Program-made: the position numbers and the translations under genes
Assembly (NCBI RefSeq): GCF_005885675.1
Contig: NZ_VANR01000001.1
Span: forward strand, 186,001-250,000
DNA from: Polaribacter aestuariivivens
GTDB taxonomy: Bacteria; Bacteroidota; Bacteroidia; Flavobacteriales; Flavobacteriaceae
Direction of reading: 5' to 3'
Length of the DNA stretch: 64,000 bases
The notes under the pieces: generated by a model
Database searches by the model: none
What the model saw: only the letters and a program-made list of their open reading frames with translations
Told to the model about the DNA's origin: nothing
In this document: positions 1 to 8,161 of the stretch, in pieces
Numbering within the stretch: the stretch's first letter is position 1
Layout of the letters: every line of letters starts with the position of its first letter

Positions 1-387
1 TTGGTCCTTTTAAATGATAAAATTGCCTCTTTTATTAAAAATAAAAAAATAAAAACCAAAATTACATTAGATACTAATACTCCTGTTTTTACAACTTGTG
101 AACATTTAATTGCTGATAAAGGAGAAATCCTTTTTTCTTCCAATCAATTAAAAAGCACAAAATTATCTGAACTTTCTGAAGACTTTATAGTGTATGCCAA
201 AACAAGTCAACTAGTTAAAAATACTGGACAGGGGCTTACAGGCATTAAAACAAACAACAAAGGCAAATTACCAACCAATATTTCTTCAATAAAAAATTAT
301 AATGTTCATAATAATGACGATAATTTTTTAAACTACGGTAACAGTAACTCAAAAAACTTATATTTGCTCCTGTTTGAAGATTTATAA
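1..387 (+). CDS. LUD-domain protein (LutC-like), 3' end
   Basis: C-terminal 128 residues of a LUD (lactate utilisation) domain protein; the reading frame is open to the left edge, so the TTG at base 1 is not the start. The segment has the LUD pattern of a Cys/Asp region followed by an IA-x-KGEILFSS strand, and it ends with LYLLLFEDL, the usual end of the fold. LUD proteins are linked to lactate oxidation, but in Flavobacteriia a single LUD gene commonly lies between ftsH and cdsA, and its job there is not established. It is followed at once by cdsA, so the two are probably co-transcribed. Assignment rests on the fold-end motif and on synteny. Confidence 0.8.
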   Translation: MVLLNDKIASFIKNKKIKTKITLDTNTPVFTTCEHLIADKGEILFSSNQLKSTKLSELSEDFIVYAKTSQLVKNTGQGLTGIKTNNKGKLPTNISSIKNYNVHNNDDNFLNYGNSNSKNLYLLLFEDL

Positions 388-388
388 T

Positions 389-1183
389 ATGCGTAACCTT
401 TTAAGAAGGAGTTTTTCTGGAATTATTTATGTGCTAATTTTTATAGCCGCAATTCTTTTCTCTAAAGAATCATACATTACACTTATTTCATTATTTGGTG
501 TTTTGTGTATTTGGGAGTTTTCTAAAATGATACAATATAAAAATGTTGTACCCTATTTATTTTTCGGGTTAACATTATTTTTAATGATTAAGAGACCTTT
601 TAGCTATGCAATTACAGGAATTTTAGGCATTACTATTTTATCATCAATAATTTTAATCTATCAACTTTTTTCAAAAAAAGAAATCACTTTTTCTAATGAA
701 AGATCAAAATTAGGTTTCACCATTAGATATCCTATATTTTCTATTTGCTTTTTGGTTTTATTACCTTTTTGCACAACAGGATATTCGCCTTATTTAATGA
801 TAAGTATTTTAGTTTTAATTTGGGTAAATGATAGTTTTGCCTTTTTAGTTGGTAAAAACCTAGGACGCAGAAAGCTGTTTGTTTCTGTTTCACCAAAAAA
901 AACACAAGAAGGTTTTTTAGGTGGTTTAATTTTTTCATTAATCGCAGCATATGTTATTAGTAAAATAAATACCGATTTTACTTTATTAAATTGGTTAATT
1001 ATTGCTGCTATCATTTCTATAATAGGTACTATTGGCGATTTGGTAGAATCAAAATTAAAAAGACAAGCCAATATTAAAGACAGTGGAAATATCATGCCAG
1101 GTCATGGAGGTATTTTAGATAGACTTGATAGCTTGCTTTTTGCAGCTCCATTTGTATATTTGTATATTAACTTTATAATTTAA
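389..1183 (+). CDS. cdsA: Phosphatidate cytidylyltransferase
   Basis: Makes CDP-diacylglycerol from phosphatidic acid and CTP, the branch point of phospholipid synthesis in the inner membrane. The protein (264 residues) is multi-spanning and carries the CDP-alcohol cytidylyltransferase signature near its C terminus: SKLKRQANIKDSG followed by PGHGGILDRLD. The ATG at 389 is preferred over an in-frame TTG at 374, which would overlap the upstream gene; the ATG starts two bases after that gene's stop codon. It is followed after 2 nt by psd, so two enzymes of phosphatidylethanolamine synthesis sit in one operon. A separate phosphatidylserine synthase is not in view. Confidence 0.96.
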   Translation: MRNLLRRSFSGIIYVLIFIAAILFSKESYITLISLFGVLCIWEFSKMIQYKNVVPYLFFGLTLFLMIKRPFSYAITGILGITILSSIILIYQLFSKKEITFSNERSKLGFTIRYPIFSICFLVLLPFCTTGYSPYLMISILVLIWVNDSFAFLVGKNLGRRKLFVSVSPKKTQEGFLGGLIFSLIAAYVISKINTDFTLLNWLIIAAIISIIGTIGDLVESKLKRQANIKDSGNIMPGHGGILDRLDSLLFAAPFVYLYINFII

Positions 1184-1185
1184 AA

Positions 1186-1842
1186 ATGATTCGTTTTCAT
1201 AAAGAAGGGTATAAAATTATTGTAATTGCCTTTATATTAGCCATTGCTGGTATTTTATTAGCAGAAAAATTATTAGAAACTAATTGGTTGATTAAATCGA
1301 TACAAGTAGTTATTGTTTTCTTATTAATAATCATTTTGCAGTTTTTCAGAAACCCAAAAAGAGCCACTAATATTGATGAAACAACAATTATTGCTCCTGT
1401 AGACGGAAAAGTTGTAGTGATAGAAGAAGTTGAAGAACCAGAATATTTTAAAGATAAAAGACTACAGGTTTCAATTTTTATGTCACCTATAAATGTACAT
1501 GTAACAAGATATGCTATGAGTGGTTTGATTAAGTACAGTAAATATCATCCAGGAAAATATTTAGTTGCATGGCATCCAAAAGCATCAACTGAAAACGAAA
1601 GAACAACTATTGTTATAGAAAATGATTCTTTTGGTGAAATTTTATATAGACAAATTGCTGGGGCTTTGGCTAAGAGAATTGTAAATTATGCTATAGAAGG
1701 CGAAACCGTAATTCAAGGTACTGATGCTGGATTCATAAAATTTGGCTCAAGAGTAGATTTATTTTTACCATTAAATACAGAACTAACCGTAAAGTTAGGT
1801 GATAAAGTAAAAGGAGGTATACAAGTTATTGCCAAAAAATAA
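1186..1842 (+). CDS. psd: Phosphatidylserine decarboxylase (short form)
   Basis: Decarboxylates phosphatidylserine to phosphatidylethanolamine. At 218 residues it belongs to the short Psd subfamily. It has two N-terminal hydrophobic segments (about residues 8-50), a PVDGKVVVIEE motif, SPINVHVTRY, and near the end KFGSRVDLF, where the Ser of the GS pair is expected to become the pyruvoyl cofactor after self-cleavage. It directly follows cdsA, and its TAA stop abuts the ATG of the acyl-CoA-binding protein gene. No abnormal residue is seen. Confidence 0.95.
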   Translation: MIRFHKEGYKIIVIAFILAIAGILLAEKLLETNWLIKSIQVVIVFLLIIILQFFRNPKRATNIDETTIIAPVDGKVVVIEEVEEPEYFKDKRLQVSIFMSPINVHVTRYAMSGLIKYSKYHPGKYLVAWHPKASTENERTTIVIENDSFGEILYRQIAGALAKRIVNYAIEGETVIQGTDAGFIKFGSRVDLFLPLNTELTVKLGDKVKGGIQVIAKK

Positions 1843-2118
1843 ATGAATAACGAGTTAGATATAGAATTTTCTGAGGCGTTTGAAAAAATATCTTGTTTAA
1901 AAGAAGCTGTTGCTCCTGATATTATGCTAAAATTTTATGCCTATTACAAACAAGCTTATTATGGAAGCACTTTTTCTTTTAATAATGAACTAGATGTTAG
2001 AAATGCGTTTAAAGCAAATGCTTGGATGCAATTAAAGGACATGTCTTCGCAAGAAGCTAAGAAAGAATATATAAAATTAGCCAAAATTGTTTTAAATAAT
2101 AAAATAAATAAAAAATGA
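1843..2118 (+). CDS. Acyl-CoA-binding protein
   Basis: A 91-residue, four-helix ACBP-type protein that would hold long-chain acyl-CoA in the cytosol. The family core is visible: FYAYYKQAYYGS (acyl-CoA phosphate contact region) and KANAWMQLKDMSSQEAKKEYIKLA. Its position in a phospholipid operon suits a role in supplying or buffering acyl groups. ACBPs are eukaryotic in origin but are common in Bacteroidota. The start abuts the psd stop, and the stop overlaps the next ATG by four bases (ATGA), a sign of translational coupling. Confidence 0.92.
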   Translation: MNNELDIEFSEAFEKISCLKEAVAPDIMLKFYAYYKQAYYGSTFSFNNELDVRNAFKANAWMQLKDMSSQEAKKEYIKLAKIVLNNKINKK

Positions 2119-2738
2119 AAAAAATAACGCAAATATTCTTATTACTAGCATTTGTAATAAACTTTACTGGTTGTAAATCAGAAAAAAAAGAAAACACAAC
2201 AACTATTGATACAAAACCAAAAAGTACTGCTGCGTATTCTTTAAAAGAAGCTACTAATGAGATAAATTTTACAGCATACAAAACAACTGAAAAAATACCT
2301 GTAGGAGGTCAATTTAAAAAAGTAAATATTATTTCTGGAGGTGAAGGAAACTCCATTAACGAAGCAGTAAACAATACAGAATTTTCAATTCCTGTAAGTA
2401 GTATTTTTACTAAGGATTCTAGTAGAGATTATAAGATTAAGAAATTCTTTTTTGGGGTAATGGATGAAACAAAACTATTATCTGGTAAGTTAACTATTGA
2501 AAATGACTCTATTGGATATGCAAATATAAAAATGAACGGAGTTACAGAAAAAGTACCCTTTAAGTATACAATTACAAATAATACATTTGCAATGAAAGCA
2601 ACTATGAATGTTACAAATTGGAATGCTACAAAAGCCTTAGCTTCTTTAAACAAAATTTGTGAAGCTTTACATACTGGTTCAGATGGTGTTTCTAAAACGT
2701 GGAGTGAAGTAGAATTAAATATAACTTCAAAATTTTAA
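2115..2738 (+). CDS. YceI-family lipoprotein
   Basis: A 207-residue exported lipoprotein: signal peptide with the lipobox FTGC (Cys at about residue 20), a short Lys/Thr-rich linker, then a YceI-like beta-barrel (LKEATNEINFTAYKTTEKIPVGGQF at its beginning and NGVTEKVPFKYTI later). YceI folds bind isoprenoid-type lipids in a hydrophobic pocket; the ligand here is unknown. It is the last gene of the phospholipid operon, overlapping the ACBP gene by 4 bp, and is followed by a strong hairpin terminator. A role in envelope lipid handling is inferred from the fold and context only. Confidence 0.85.
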   Translation: MKKITQIFLLLAFVINFTGCKSEKKENTTTIDTKPKSTAAYSLKEATNEINFTAYKTTEKIPVGGQFKKVNIISGGEGNSINEAVNNTEFSIPVSSIFTKDSSRDYKIKKFFFGVMDETKLLSGKLTIENDSIGYANIKMNGVTEKVPFKYTITNNTFAMKATMNVTNWNATKALASLNKICEALHTGSDGVSKTWSEVELNITSKF

Positions 2739-2775
2739 GAATTTTATTTCTTAATTAAAAAAAAAAACTATATTT

Positions 2776-2807
2776 GGCTATTGACAATTTGTTGATAGCC
2801 ATTTTTT
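2776..2807 (+). terminator. Rho-independent terminator after YceI gene
   Basis: A 10-bp stem (GGCTATTGAC with GTTGATAGCC, two G-T wobbles) around a five-base loop, followed by a run of six T. It closes the cdsA-psd operon. A TATATTTG box (2769-2776) touches the base of the stem and could be a promoter for the next gene, but then transcription would have to cross the hairpin. Confidence 0.85.
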
Positions 2808-2848
2808 GGTTTCAATAAAGAATCAAAAAACTTTTTAACCCCTAATAA

Positions 2849-5800
2849 ATGACTAAAAAAATTACCCCTAATTTTTTAAGACATGTTCTTGTCTTAATTA
2901 TTTTTTCAAAATCATTAACTTTCTTTTCGCAAAACGTAGATGTTACCATAACTGTAGATTGGAATCAATGGTCTACTGAAAACAAAATTGAATTATTTTC
3001 TCCTTCAAACGTTAAACTCTTAACTATTCAGCATCCTGACGGTTATATTGCAGGAACTTCTGGAGCAACATATGATGCAACTTTACCAAATCCTGCTTTA
3101 AACTTAGAAGTGAATGATAATGTACCAGCAAACTCTGGCTACTATTTTATTTTATATGATAGATATGGAGATGGTTGGAATGGTGGTGGTAATATGTCAG
3201 TAACTATTGATGGTGTTGCAAATGCATTTACTTTTGATGGTAACTTTTCTACAAGTGCTACAGATTCTGAAATAACTCAAACAGAATACTTCGCAGTAAA
3301 TAAGGCAGTAGTTTTAGACGATGCTTCATTTTCTTATGCGAATAGCTCCTATTCAATTTCAGATGCAGACCCAATTCCTACAATTACAGGAGAAACTGGT
3401 GGTAGTTTTTCTGGAACTACTGGTTTGGTAATTAATACAACAACTGGTCAAATAGATGTTTCAGAGTCTACTATTGGTAATCATACAATAACTTATACTA
3501 CAACTGCACCAGATCAAAATAGTGCGCAGCAAAACGTAAATATTACGTTTGCAACATCACAATATTTTAACTCTAGTAAAAAGTATATCGAATATATTCC
3601 TGGAACAATGCCAGTAATTATTTCTGCACCACATGGAGGTGTTTTAAATTCAGGTAAAACTTTTGGTGGAGTATTTTATCCTGATAGTGACAGCAGTATG
3701 TCTGATAGAAATTGTGGTACTAGCGAACAAGATGACAATACAGATGTATTAATAAGAGAAATTCAAAAAAGATGCTATGAGCAATTTGGTGTTTATCCTT
3801 ATATAATTATTAATAATTTACATAGAAGTAAGTTAGATCCAAATAGAAATAAAAGTGTTGCAACTTGTGGAAATTCTAATGCAGATCCATACTTTGATGC
3901 ATATCATGGTTTTATTGATCAAGCAAGTGCAGATGTAAATAATAAATTTGGAAAAGGATTGTACATTGATTTACATGGACAAAGCCATACAATTCCAAGA
4001 GTAGAAATAGGGTATAATTTAGCAAGTAATTCTTATGATGAAAATTTGAATAATACTTCTACAAATGCTTCTGAATTAGCAAGTGTAACTATAAAAAATT
4101 TAATAGAAAATAATTTACAAAACTTAACTTTTGAAGATTTAATTAGAGGCTCTCAAAGTTTTGGAGGCTTATTACAAACTACTGGAGGGAGTGAATACGC
4201 AGCCTTTGGATATGCAGGTTGTAGTAGATCTGAAGGATATAGAGCTGTACCAAGTCATATTTCTTCAGGAACAAGTCAAGGTAGTTGTGACGATACAAAT
4301 CCTGGTAGTAATGCTTATTTTGCAGGAGATTATTATAGCAATATAAGACATGGTTCTGGAAATACAGCTACAGCTAACACTGTTGTAGAAGGTGGTGGAA
4401 CCGTAAATGGTGGTGGTGGAACTATAGATGGTATTATGACAGAAGTAAATAGAAGAGTTAGAGATTTAGGAAACACTTTAACTGAATATGATGGAAGACA
4501 AGATACTCGTTCTGGAAGTGCAGGAACCATCCCTCCTTTTTCAAGAGATTACGGAAAAGTAATTGAGAAATATATTGATTTACATTACAATGATTTTTCT
4601 AACTTTTCTTACGCTGAAAATACACATTCAATTTACGGGGTTGATGTAACACCAACAATAACAGGTATTTCTGGAGGTTCTTTTGCGAGTACAACAGGTT
4701 TATCAATAAATACCACAACTGGAGCTATAGATGTTTCAGCTTCTACTCCAGGTACATATACTATTAGTTATACTGCACCAAATGTTGGTAATTATTACAA
4801 AAAAGATTTTCAAATAACAATTAATACAGATGAAGTAACTAATGAATTTACAGCCAATTCTGGTAATTGGTCTGTAACGTCAAACTGGAGCTTAAATAGA
4901 GAGCCAATTGCGACAGACAATGTTTTAATTCCAACAGGAAAAACTGCTCATTTAGATGGAAATCAAAAAACAATTAACAATTTAACAGTAGTTGGTAATT
5001 TTATTATTGATGCAGATAAATCTTTAACCGTAAGTGGAAATATAAGTAACACAGGAACTTTTACTATAAACTCTGGAGGATCTGTAATTGTAAACGGAAC
5101 TTCAACTGGAAATTTAATATATAAAAGAAATTTAGATGCTAATAAATGGTATTTAATTGGTGCGCCACTTTCAAATCAATCTGTAGCAAATTTTGCTTTA
5201 GCACACCCAAACATAACAAGAGGTTCTGGAACTGGAAACGATAGAAATATTGCTTTGGCAGAATTTGATAATACAAAATCTTCACAAAAGTGGAGTTATT
5301 ACAAAGTAGGACAAGTAAACGGAATTGATGGAGATGATACTACTGACGAAATGAGCTCTGGTTTAGGTTACACTACAAGGTTAACAACTGCTGGCGATGT
5401 TTCTTTTACAGGAACTTTACAAACGGAAAATGTAGCAAAAGCTGTTTCTCAAGGTGCAAATTCATTCAACTTAATTTCAAATCCTTATCCTTCTTATATT
5501 AATAGTGCTACTTTTTTAACTGAAAATACAGGAACAGGAAAAAGCTTGAAAACGCAAACTCTATGGGTTTGGGATCAAAGTTTAAATGGTGGCGCAGGAG
5601 ATTATGATACAAGAATTACCATACAAAATTTTAAAATTGCTCCAGGACAAGCATTTTTTGTGGAAGTAGATGATAATATTGACGTTAATTTTTCTGAATC
5701 TTCTCAAAGTCATCAAAATACAGATACTTTCTTAAAAGAAAATAGACCAGAAATTAAATTAAATATTACTGATGGTACCAATAGCAAATTTACAGAAATA

Positions 5801-6430
5801 TACTATATAGATGGAGCTACAACAGGATTTGATGATGGTTATGATGGTGAGATATTTAATGGAATTGCCTCGAGCTTTCAAATATTTTCAGGTTTAGTTT
5901 CTAATGAATCAAACAAAAAACTTAGCATACAATCCATCCCAAATTCAAATCATGAAGCCATGATTATTCCAATAGGAATGAATGCAAAATCTGGATCGGA
6001 AGTTGTTTTTTCTGTAGAAAGCAAAAATATTCCAAATGGTTTAAATATTTACTTAGAAGATAAAGAAAAAAATACGTTTACAAAACTAAGTGAATCATCA
6101 AAAAATTATAAAGTAATTTTGAATGAAGATTTTAATGGTTTTGGTAACTTTTACTTACACACAAAATCAAATGTATTATCAACAGATAGTGAAAATTTAA
6201 AAACAGCAACTATTTTTAATAATGATAATAATGAGCTTGTAATTTCTGGTGTTATTGCTAACGAAAATCAAATTCAATTATTTAATATTTTGGGTAAAGA
6301 GGTATTTACTACAACATTTTCATCAAATGGAAATTCTAAAGTTCAGTTGCCTAAATTACCTTCTGGTGTTTATTTTTCGAAATTAAAAAACAATACAACA
6401 GAAATTACAAAAAAAATAATCATAAAATAA
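2849..6430 (+). CDS. T9SS-secreted N-formylglutamate amidohydrolase-like protein
   Basis: A large (1193 residues) secreted protein. Order of parts: signal peptide (1-28, ending FFSQ), a N-terminal beta domain (30-150), an Ig/cadherin-like repeat (about 165-235), an N-formylglutamate amidohydrolase (PF05013-like) domain (about 245-560) with PVIISAPHGG, NNLHRSKLDPNRN and YIDLHGQSH, a second copy of the repeat (about 600-650), a long beta-rich region, and a T9SS type-A sorting tail (about 1120-1193, ending GVYFSKLKNNTTEITKKIIIK). The His/Glu-type metal site residues of the enzyme family are present. The substrate is unknown; the family includes zinc amidases related to carboxypeptidases. The product should be exported and attached to the cell surface or released. 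Confidence 0.85.
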   Translation: MTKKITPNFLRHVLVLIIFSKSLTFFSQNVDVTITVDWNQWSTENKIELFSPSNVKLLTIQHPDGYIAGTSGATYDATLPNPALNLEVNDNVPANSGYYFILYDRYGDGWNGGGNMSVTIDGVANAFTFDGNFSTSATDSEITQTEYFAVNKAVVLDDASFSYANSSYSISDADPIPTITGETGGSFSGTTGLVINTTTGQIDVSESTIGNHTITYTTTAPDQNSAQQNVNITFATSQYFNSSKKYIEYIPGTMPVIISAPHGGVLNSGKTFGGVFYPDSDSSMSDRNCGTSEQDDNTDVLIREIQKRCYEQFGVYPYIIINNLHRSKLDPNRNKSVATCGNSNADPYFDAYHGFIDQASADVNNKFGKGLYIDLHGQSHTIPRVEIGYNLASNSYDENLNNTSTNASELASVTIKNLIENNLQNLTFEDLIRGSQSFGGLLQTTGGSEYAAFGYAGCSRSEGYRAVPSHISSGTSQGSCDDTNPGSNAYFAGDYYSNIRHGSGNTATANTVVEGGGTVNGGGGTIDGIMTEVNRRVRDLGNTLTEYDGRQDTRSGSAGTIPPFSRDYGKVIEKYIDLHYNDFSNFSYAENTHSIYGVDVTPTITGISGGSFASTTGLSINTTTGAIDVSASTPGTYTISYTAPNVGNYYKKDFQITINTDEVTNEFTANSGNWSVTSNWSLNREPIATDNVLIPTGKTAHLDGNQKTINNLTVVGNFIIDADKSLTVSGNISNTGTFTINSGGSVIVNGTSTGNLIYKRNLDANKWYLIGAPLSNQSVANFALAHPNITRGSGTGNDRNIALAEFDNTKSSQKWSYYKVGQVNGIDGDDTTDEMSSGLGYTTRLTTAGDVSFTGTLQTENVAKAVSQGANSFNLISNPYPSYINSATFLTENTGTGKSLKTQTLWVWDQSLNGGAGDYDTRITIQNFKIAPGQAFFVEVDDNIDVNFSESSQSHQNTDTFLKENRPEIKLNITDGTNSKFTEIYYIDGATTGFDDGYDGEIFNGIASSFQIFSGLVSNESNKKLSIQSIPNSNHEAMIIPIGMNAKSGSEVVFSVESKNIPNGLNIYLEDKEKNTFTKLSESSKNYKVILNEDFNGFGNFYLHTKSNVLSTDSENLKTATIFNNDNNELVISGVIANENQIQLFNILGKEVFTTTFSSNGNSKVQLPKLPSGVYFSKLKNNTTEITKKIIIK

Positions 6431-6444
6431 ACCCCTAATTACAA

Positions 6445-6609
6445 ATGAAATCAATCAAGGAACAAAATAAAATCAACAGAAAAGAAGCAATAAAAAAAAT
6501 TGGAAATTATGGTAAATATGCAGCGTTAACAGCATTGGGTACTTACTTAATTTTGAATCCTCAAAAAGCGCAAGCACAATCTCCTGAAGCACCAGGAACA
6601 GGTTTTTAA
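6445..6609 (+). CDS. 54-residue signal-peptide-like microprotein
   Basis: A short ORF that starts 14 nt after the T9SS gene stop. It encodes a basic N terminus with NRKEAIKKIG, a hydrophobic stretch (AALTALGTYLILNP) and an AQAQS cleavage-like site, ending in SPEAPGTGF. If cut after AQA, only about ten residues remain, so it is almost all signal sequence. The basic stretch resembles a degenerate twin-arginine region but lacks RR. The same AACCCCTAA leader motif as its neighbours precedes its ATG. I do not recognise a named family; a role as an accessory peptide to the neighbouring secreted proteins is a guess. Confidence 0.7.
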   Translation: MKSIKEQNKINRKEAIKKIGNYGKYAALTALGTYLILNPQKAQAQSPEAPGTGF

Positions 6610-6663
6610 GTTGTTTTATTGTAATTTAATACCCCTAAATATTTAACCCCTAAATAAATAACA

Positions 6664-7137
6664 GTGAATACAATTAAAAAAAAGTTAAGCCTATTTATTA
6701 TTTTAATTAGTTTGTATGCAAATGCACAAAACCCTTTAATGAAACTTGGTTTTCAGTCTGCCAATATAGAATTGACGGAAAACGAAACAGTGTATCAGGA
6801 AGAGCCTATTATTAATAACCAAACATTTACCTACAAATATAAAGGTGGAGATGTAGTGGTTACCTTTAATGGTGATGAGCACGTAGAAATGTACAACAAC
6901 AAAAGAAACCACATAAAATCTAGTATTGTTTGGATTAGTAAAAATGAATGTATTATTACTTTAGATGAAATAACTTTACCAGATTTTCCTTTCTCACCTG
7001 GAAATAGCTTAAAGATGAAAATTACTGAAGTTAAAGGAAAAACAATTTATTACGAATCTACACTTGCAGGTAGAACTTGGGAAGGTAAGATGACTCAAAT
7101 AGAAAATTTACAAGAAGATATGATAGCTTCTAATTAA
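6664..7137 (+). CDS. Small secreted protein, unknown function
   Basis: A 157-residue protein with a clear SPI signal peptide (cleavage after YANAQ, about residue 22) and no domain I can name. The mature part is beta-rich with a GGDVVVTFNGDEHVEMYN segment and a closing GRTWEGKMTQIENL, which resembles small extracellular lipocalin-like folds. The start is a GTG at 6664, preceded by two AACCCCTAA motifs; no ATG gives a signal peptide. It is likely in one transcription unit with the T9SS protein and the 54-residue ORF, and it ends before a bidirectional terminator. Confidence 0.8.
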   Translation: MNTIKKKLSLFIILISLYANAQNPLMKLGFQSANIELTENETVYQEEPIINNQTFTYKYKGGDVVVTFNGDEHVEMYNNKRNHIKSSIVWISKNECIITLDEITLPDFPFSPGNSLKMKITEVKGKTIYYESTLAGRTWEGKMTQIENLQEDMIASN

Positions 7138-7192
7138 ATAATTCTTAATATTTTAAAGTTAAAAAACCCCAGATGCTTTAAATTTAAAGAGT

Positions 7193-7223
7193 AAAAAGAC
7201 GAACTGTATGTTCGTCTTTTTTT
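7193..7223. terminator. Bidirectional terminator hairpin
   Basis: Twelve-base-pair stem (AAAAAGACGAAC with GTTCGTCTTTTT) around a TGTAT loop, with A-tract and T-tract on either side. It lies between two convergent genes and serves both strands. Confidence 0.85.
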
Positions 7224-8098
7224 TATAAATTTTCTAAAGCTTCTTTTAAATTGGCATACTTAAAATGAAAATTATTTTCTTGTATTTTGTTTGATGATAA
7301 TCTACTACCTTCTAAAAGTATTACTGCCAATTCACCAAATATTAGTGTTAACAGAAAACCTGGTACAGCAATTGGTAAATACGGTCTTTTAATTGCTTTT
7401 GCTAAGGTTTTAGAAAAGGTTTTACTCGTATGGAATTCTGGAGCAACTGCGTTGTATACGCCTGAGAAATCATCTTCTACGGCTTTTATATAAGCTGCAC
7501 ACAAATCGTTAATATGAATCCAAGACATGTATTGCTGTCCAGAGCCTAATGGTGTAACTATAGGTGTTTTCATTCTATCTAAAGCACCACCTTTTTCAGA
7601 TAAAACAACACCAGTTCTTAATATGGTTACTGGAATATTTAAAGTAGAAAACTGGTTTGCAGCAGCCTCCCATTTTAAGCAAACCTCACCTAAAAAATCA
7701 TTTCCTGCAGTATCAGTTTCTTTAAAAATTTTATTTGTAGTTTTTGCTCCGTAATAATTACTTCCAGAAGCAGAAATAAACCCTTTTAAAACAATGTTTT
7801 TTTCTTTTATTTTGTTAAATAATAAGTTGGCTGTTTCTACTCTACTATCAATTATTATTTTTTTACGTTCGTCTGTCCAACGTTTATCAGCTATTCCAGC
7901 ACCAGCTAAATGAATAACATAATCAATATTTTCTAGGGCTTTCTCATCAATATAATTCTTAGAAACATCCCACTTAAATTCATTTTTTCCTTCAGGATTT
8001 CTTGATAAAATTCTTGCTTCGTGATTTCTTTCCGTTAAAAATTGAGTTAATTTAGTTCCTACTAAACCTGTACCCCCTGTAATTAGTATTTTTGCCAT
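7223..8098 (-). CDS. SDR-family epimerase, TIGR01777/YfcH type
   Basis: An extended short-chain dehydrogenase/reductase of the TIGR01777 group (291 residues from this start). The N-terminal nucleotide-binding motif TGGTGLVGTKLTQ and the group-specific VIHLAGAGIADKRWTDERK and SRVETANLL segments are present. The substrate of this family is not known. The ATG at 8098 is chosen because it places the Rossmann motif at residue 6; an upstream ATG at 8122 would add eight unconserved residues and overlap the terminator of the next gene. Confidence 0.92.
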   Translation of the reverse strand: MAKILITGGTGLVGTKLTQFLTERNHEARILSRNPEGKNEFKWDVSKNYIDEKALENIDYVIHLAGAGIADKRWTDERKKIIIDSRVETANLLFNKIKEKNIVLKGFISASGSNYYGAKTTNKIFKETDTAGNDFLGEVCLKWEAAANQFSTLNIPVTILRTGVVLSEKGGALDRMKTPIVTPLGSGQQYMSWIHINDLCAAYIKAVEDDFSGVYNAVAPEFHTSKTFSKTLAKAIKRPYLPIAVPGFLLTLIFGELAVILLEGSRLSSNKIQENNFHFKYANLKEALENL

Positions 8099-8110
8099 AT
8101 TGTAAAGATA

Positions 8111-8140
8111 AAAAAACCGCAATCTATTAAATTGCGGTTT
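8111..8140 (-). terminator. Terminator of the zinc protease gene
   Basis: Ten-base-pair perfect stem (AAACCGCAAT with ATTGCGGTTT) around a seven-base loop, followed on the minus strand by a T-run (the plus-strand A-tract from 8111). It lies just downstream of the large metalloprotease gene. Confidence 0.85.
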
Positions 8141-8161
8141 GTATAAATAATATTGATTTTA

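Noticed and set aside
790..1095. Long antisense ORF within cdsA (and similar shadows elsewhere)
   Set aside because: Overlaps a well-supported gene in full, with no start context or family similarity.
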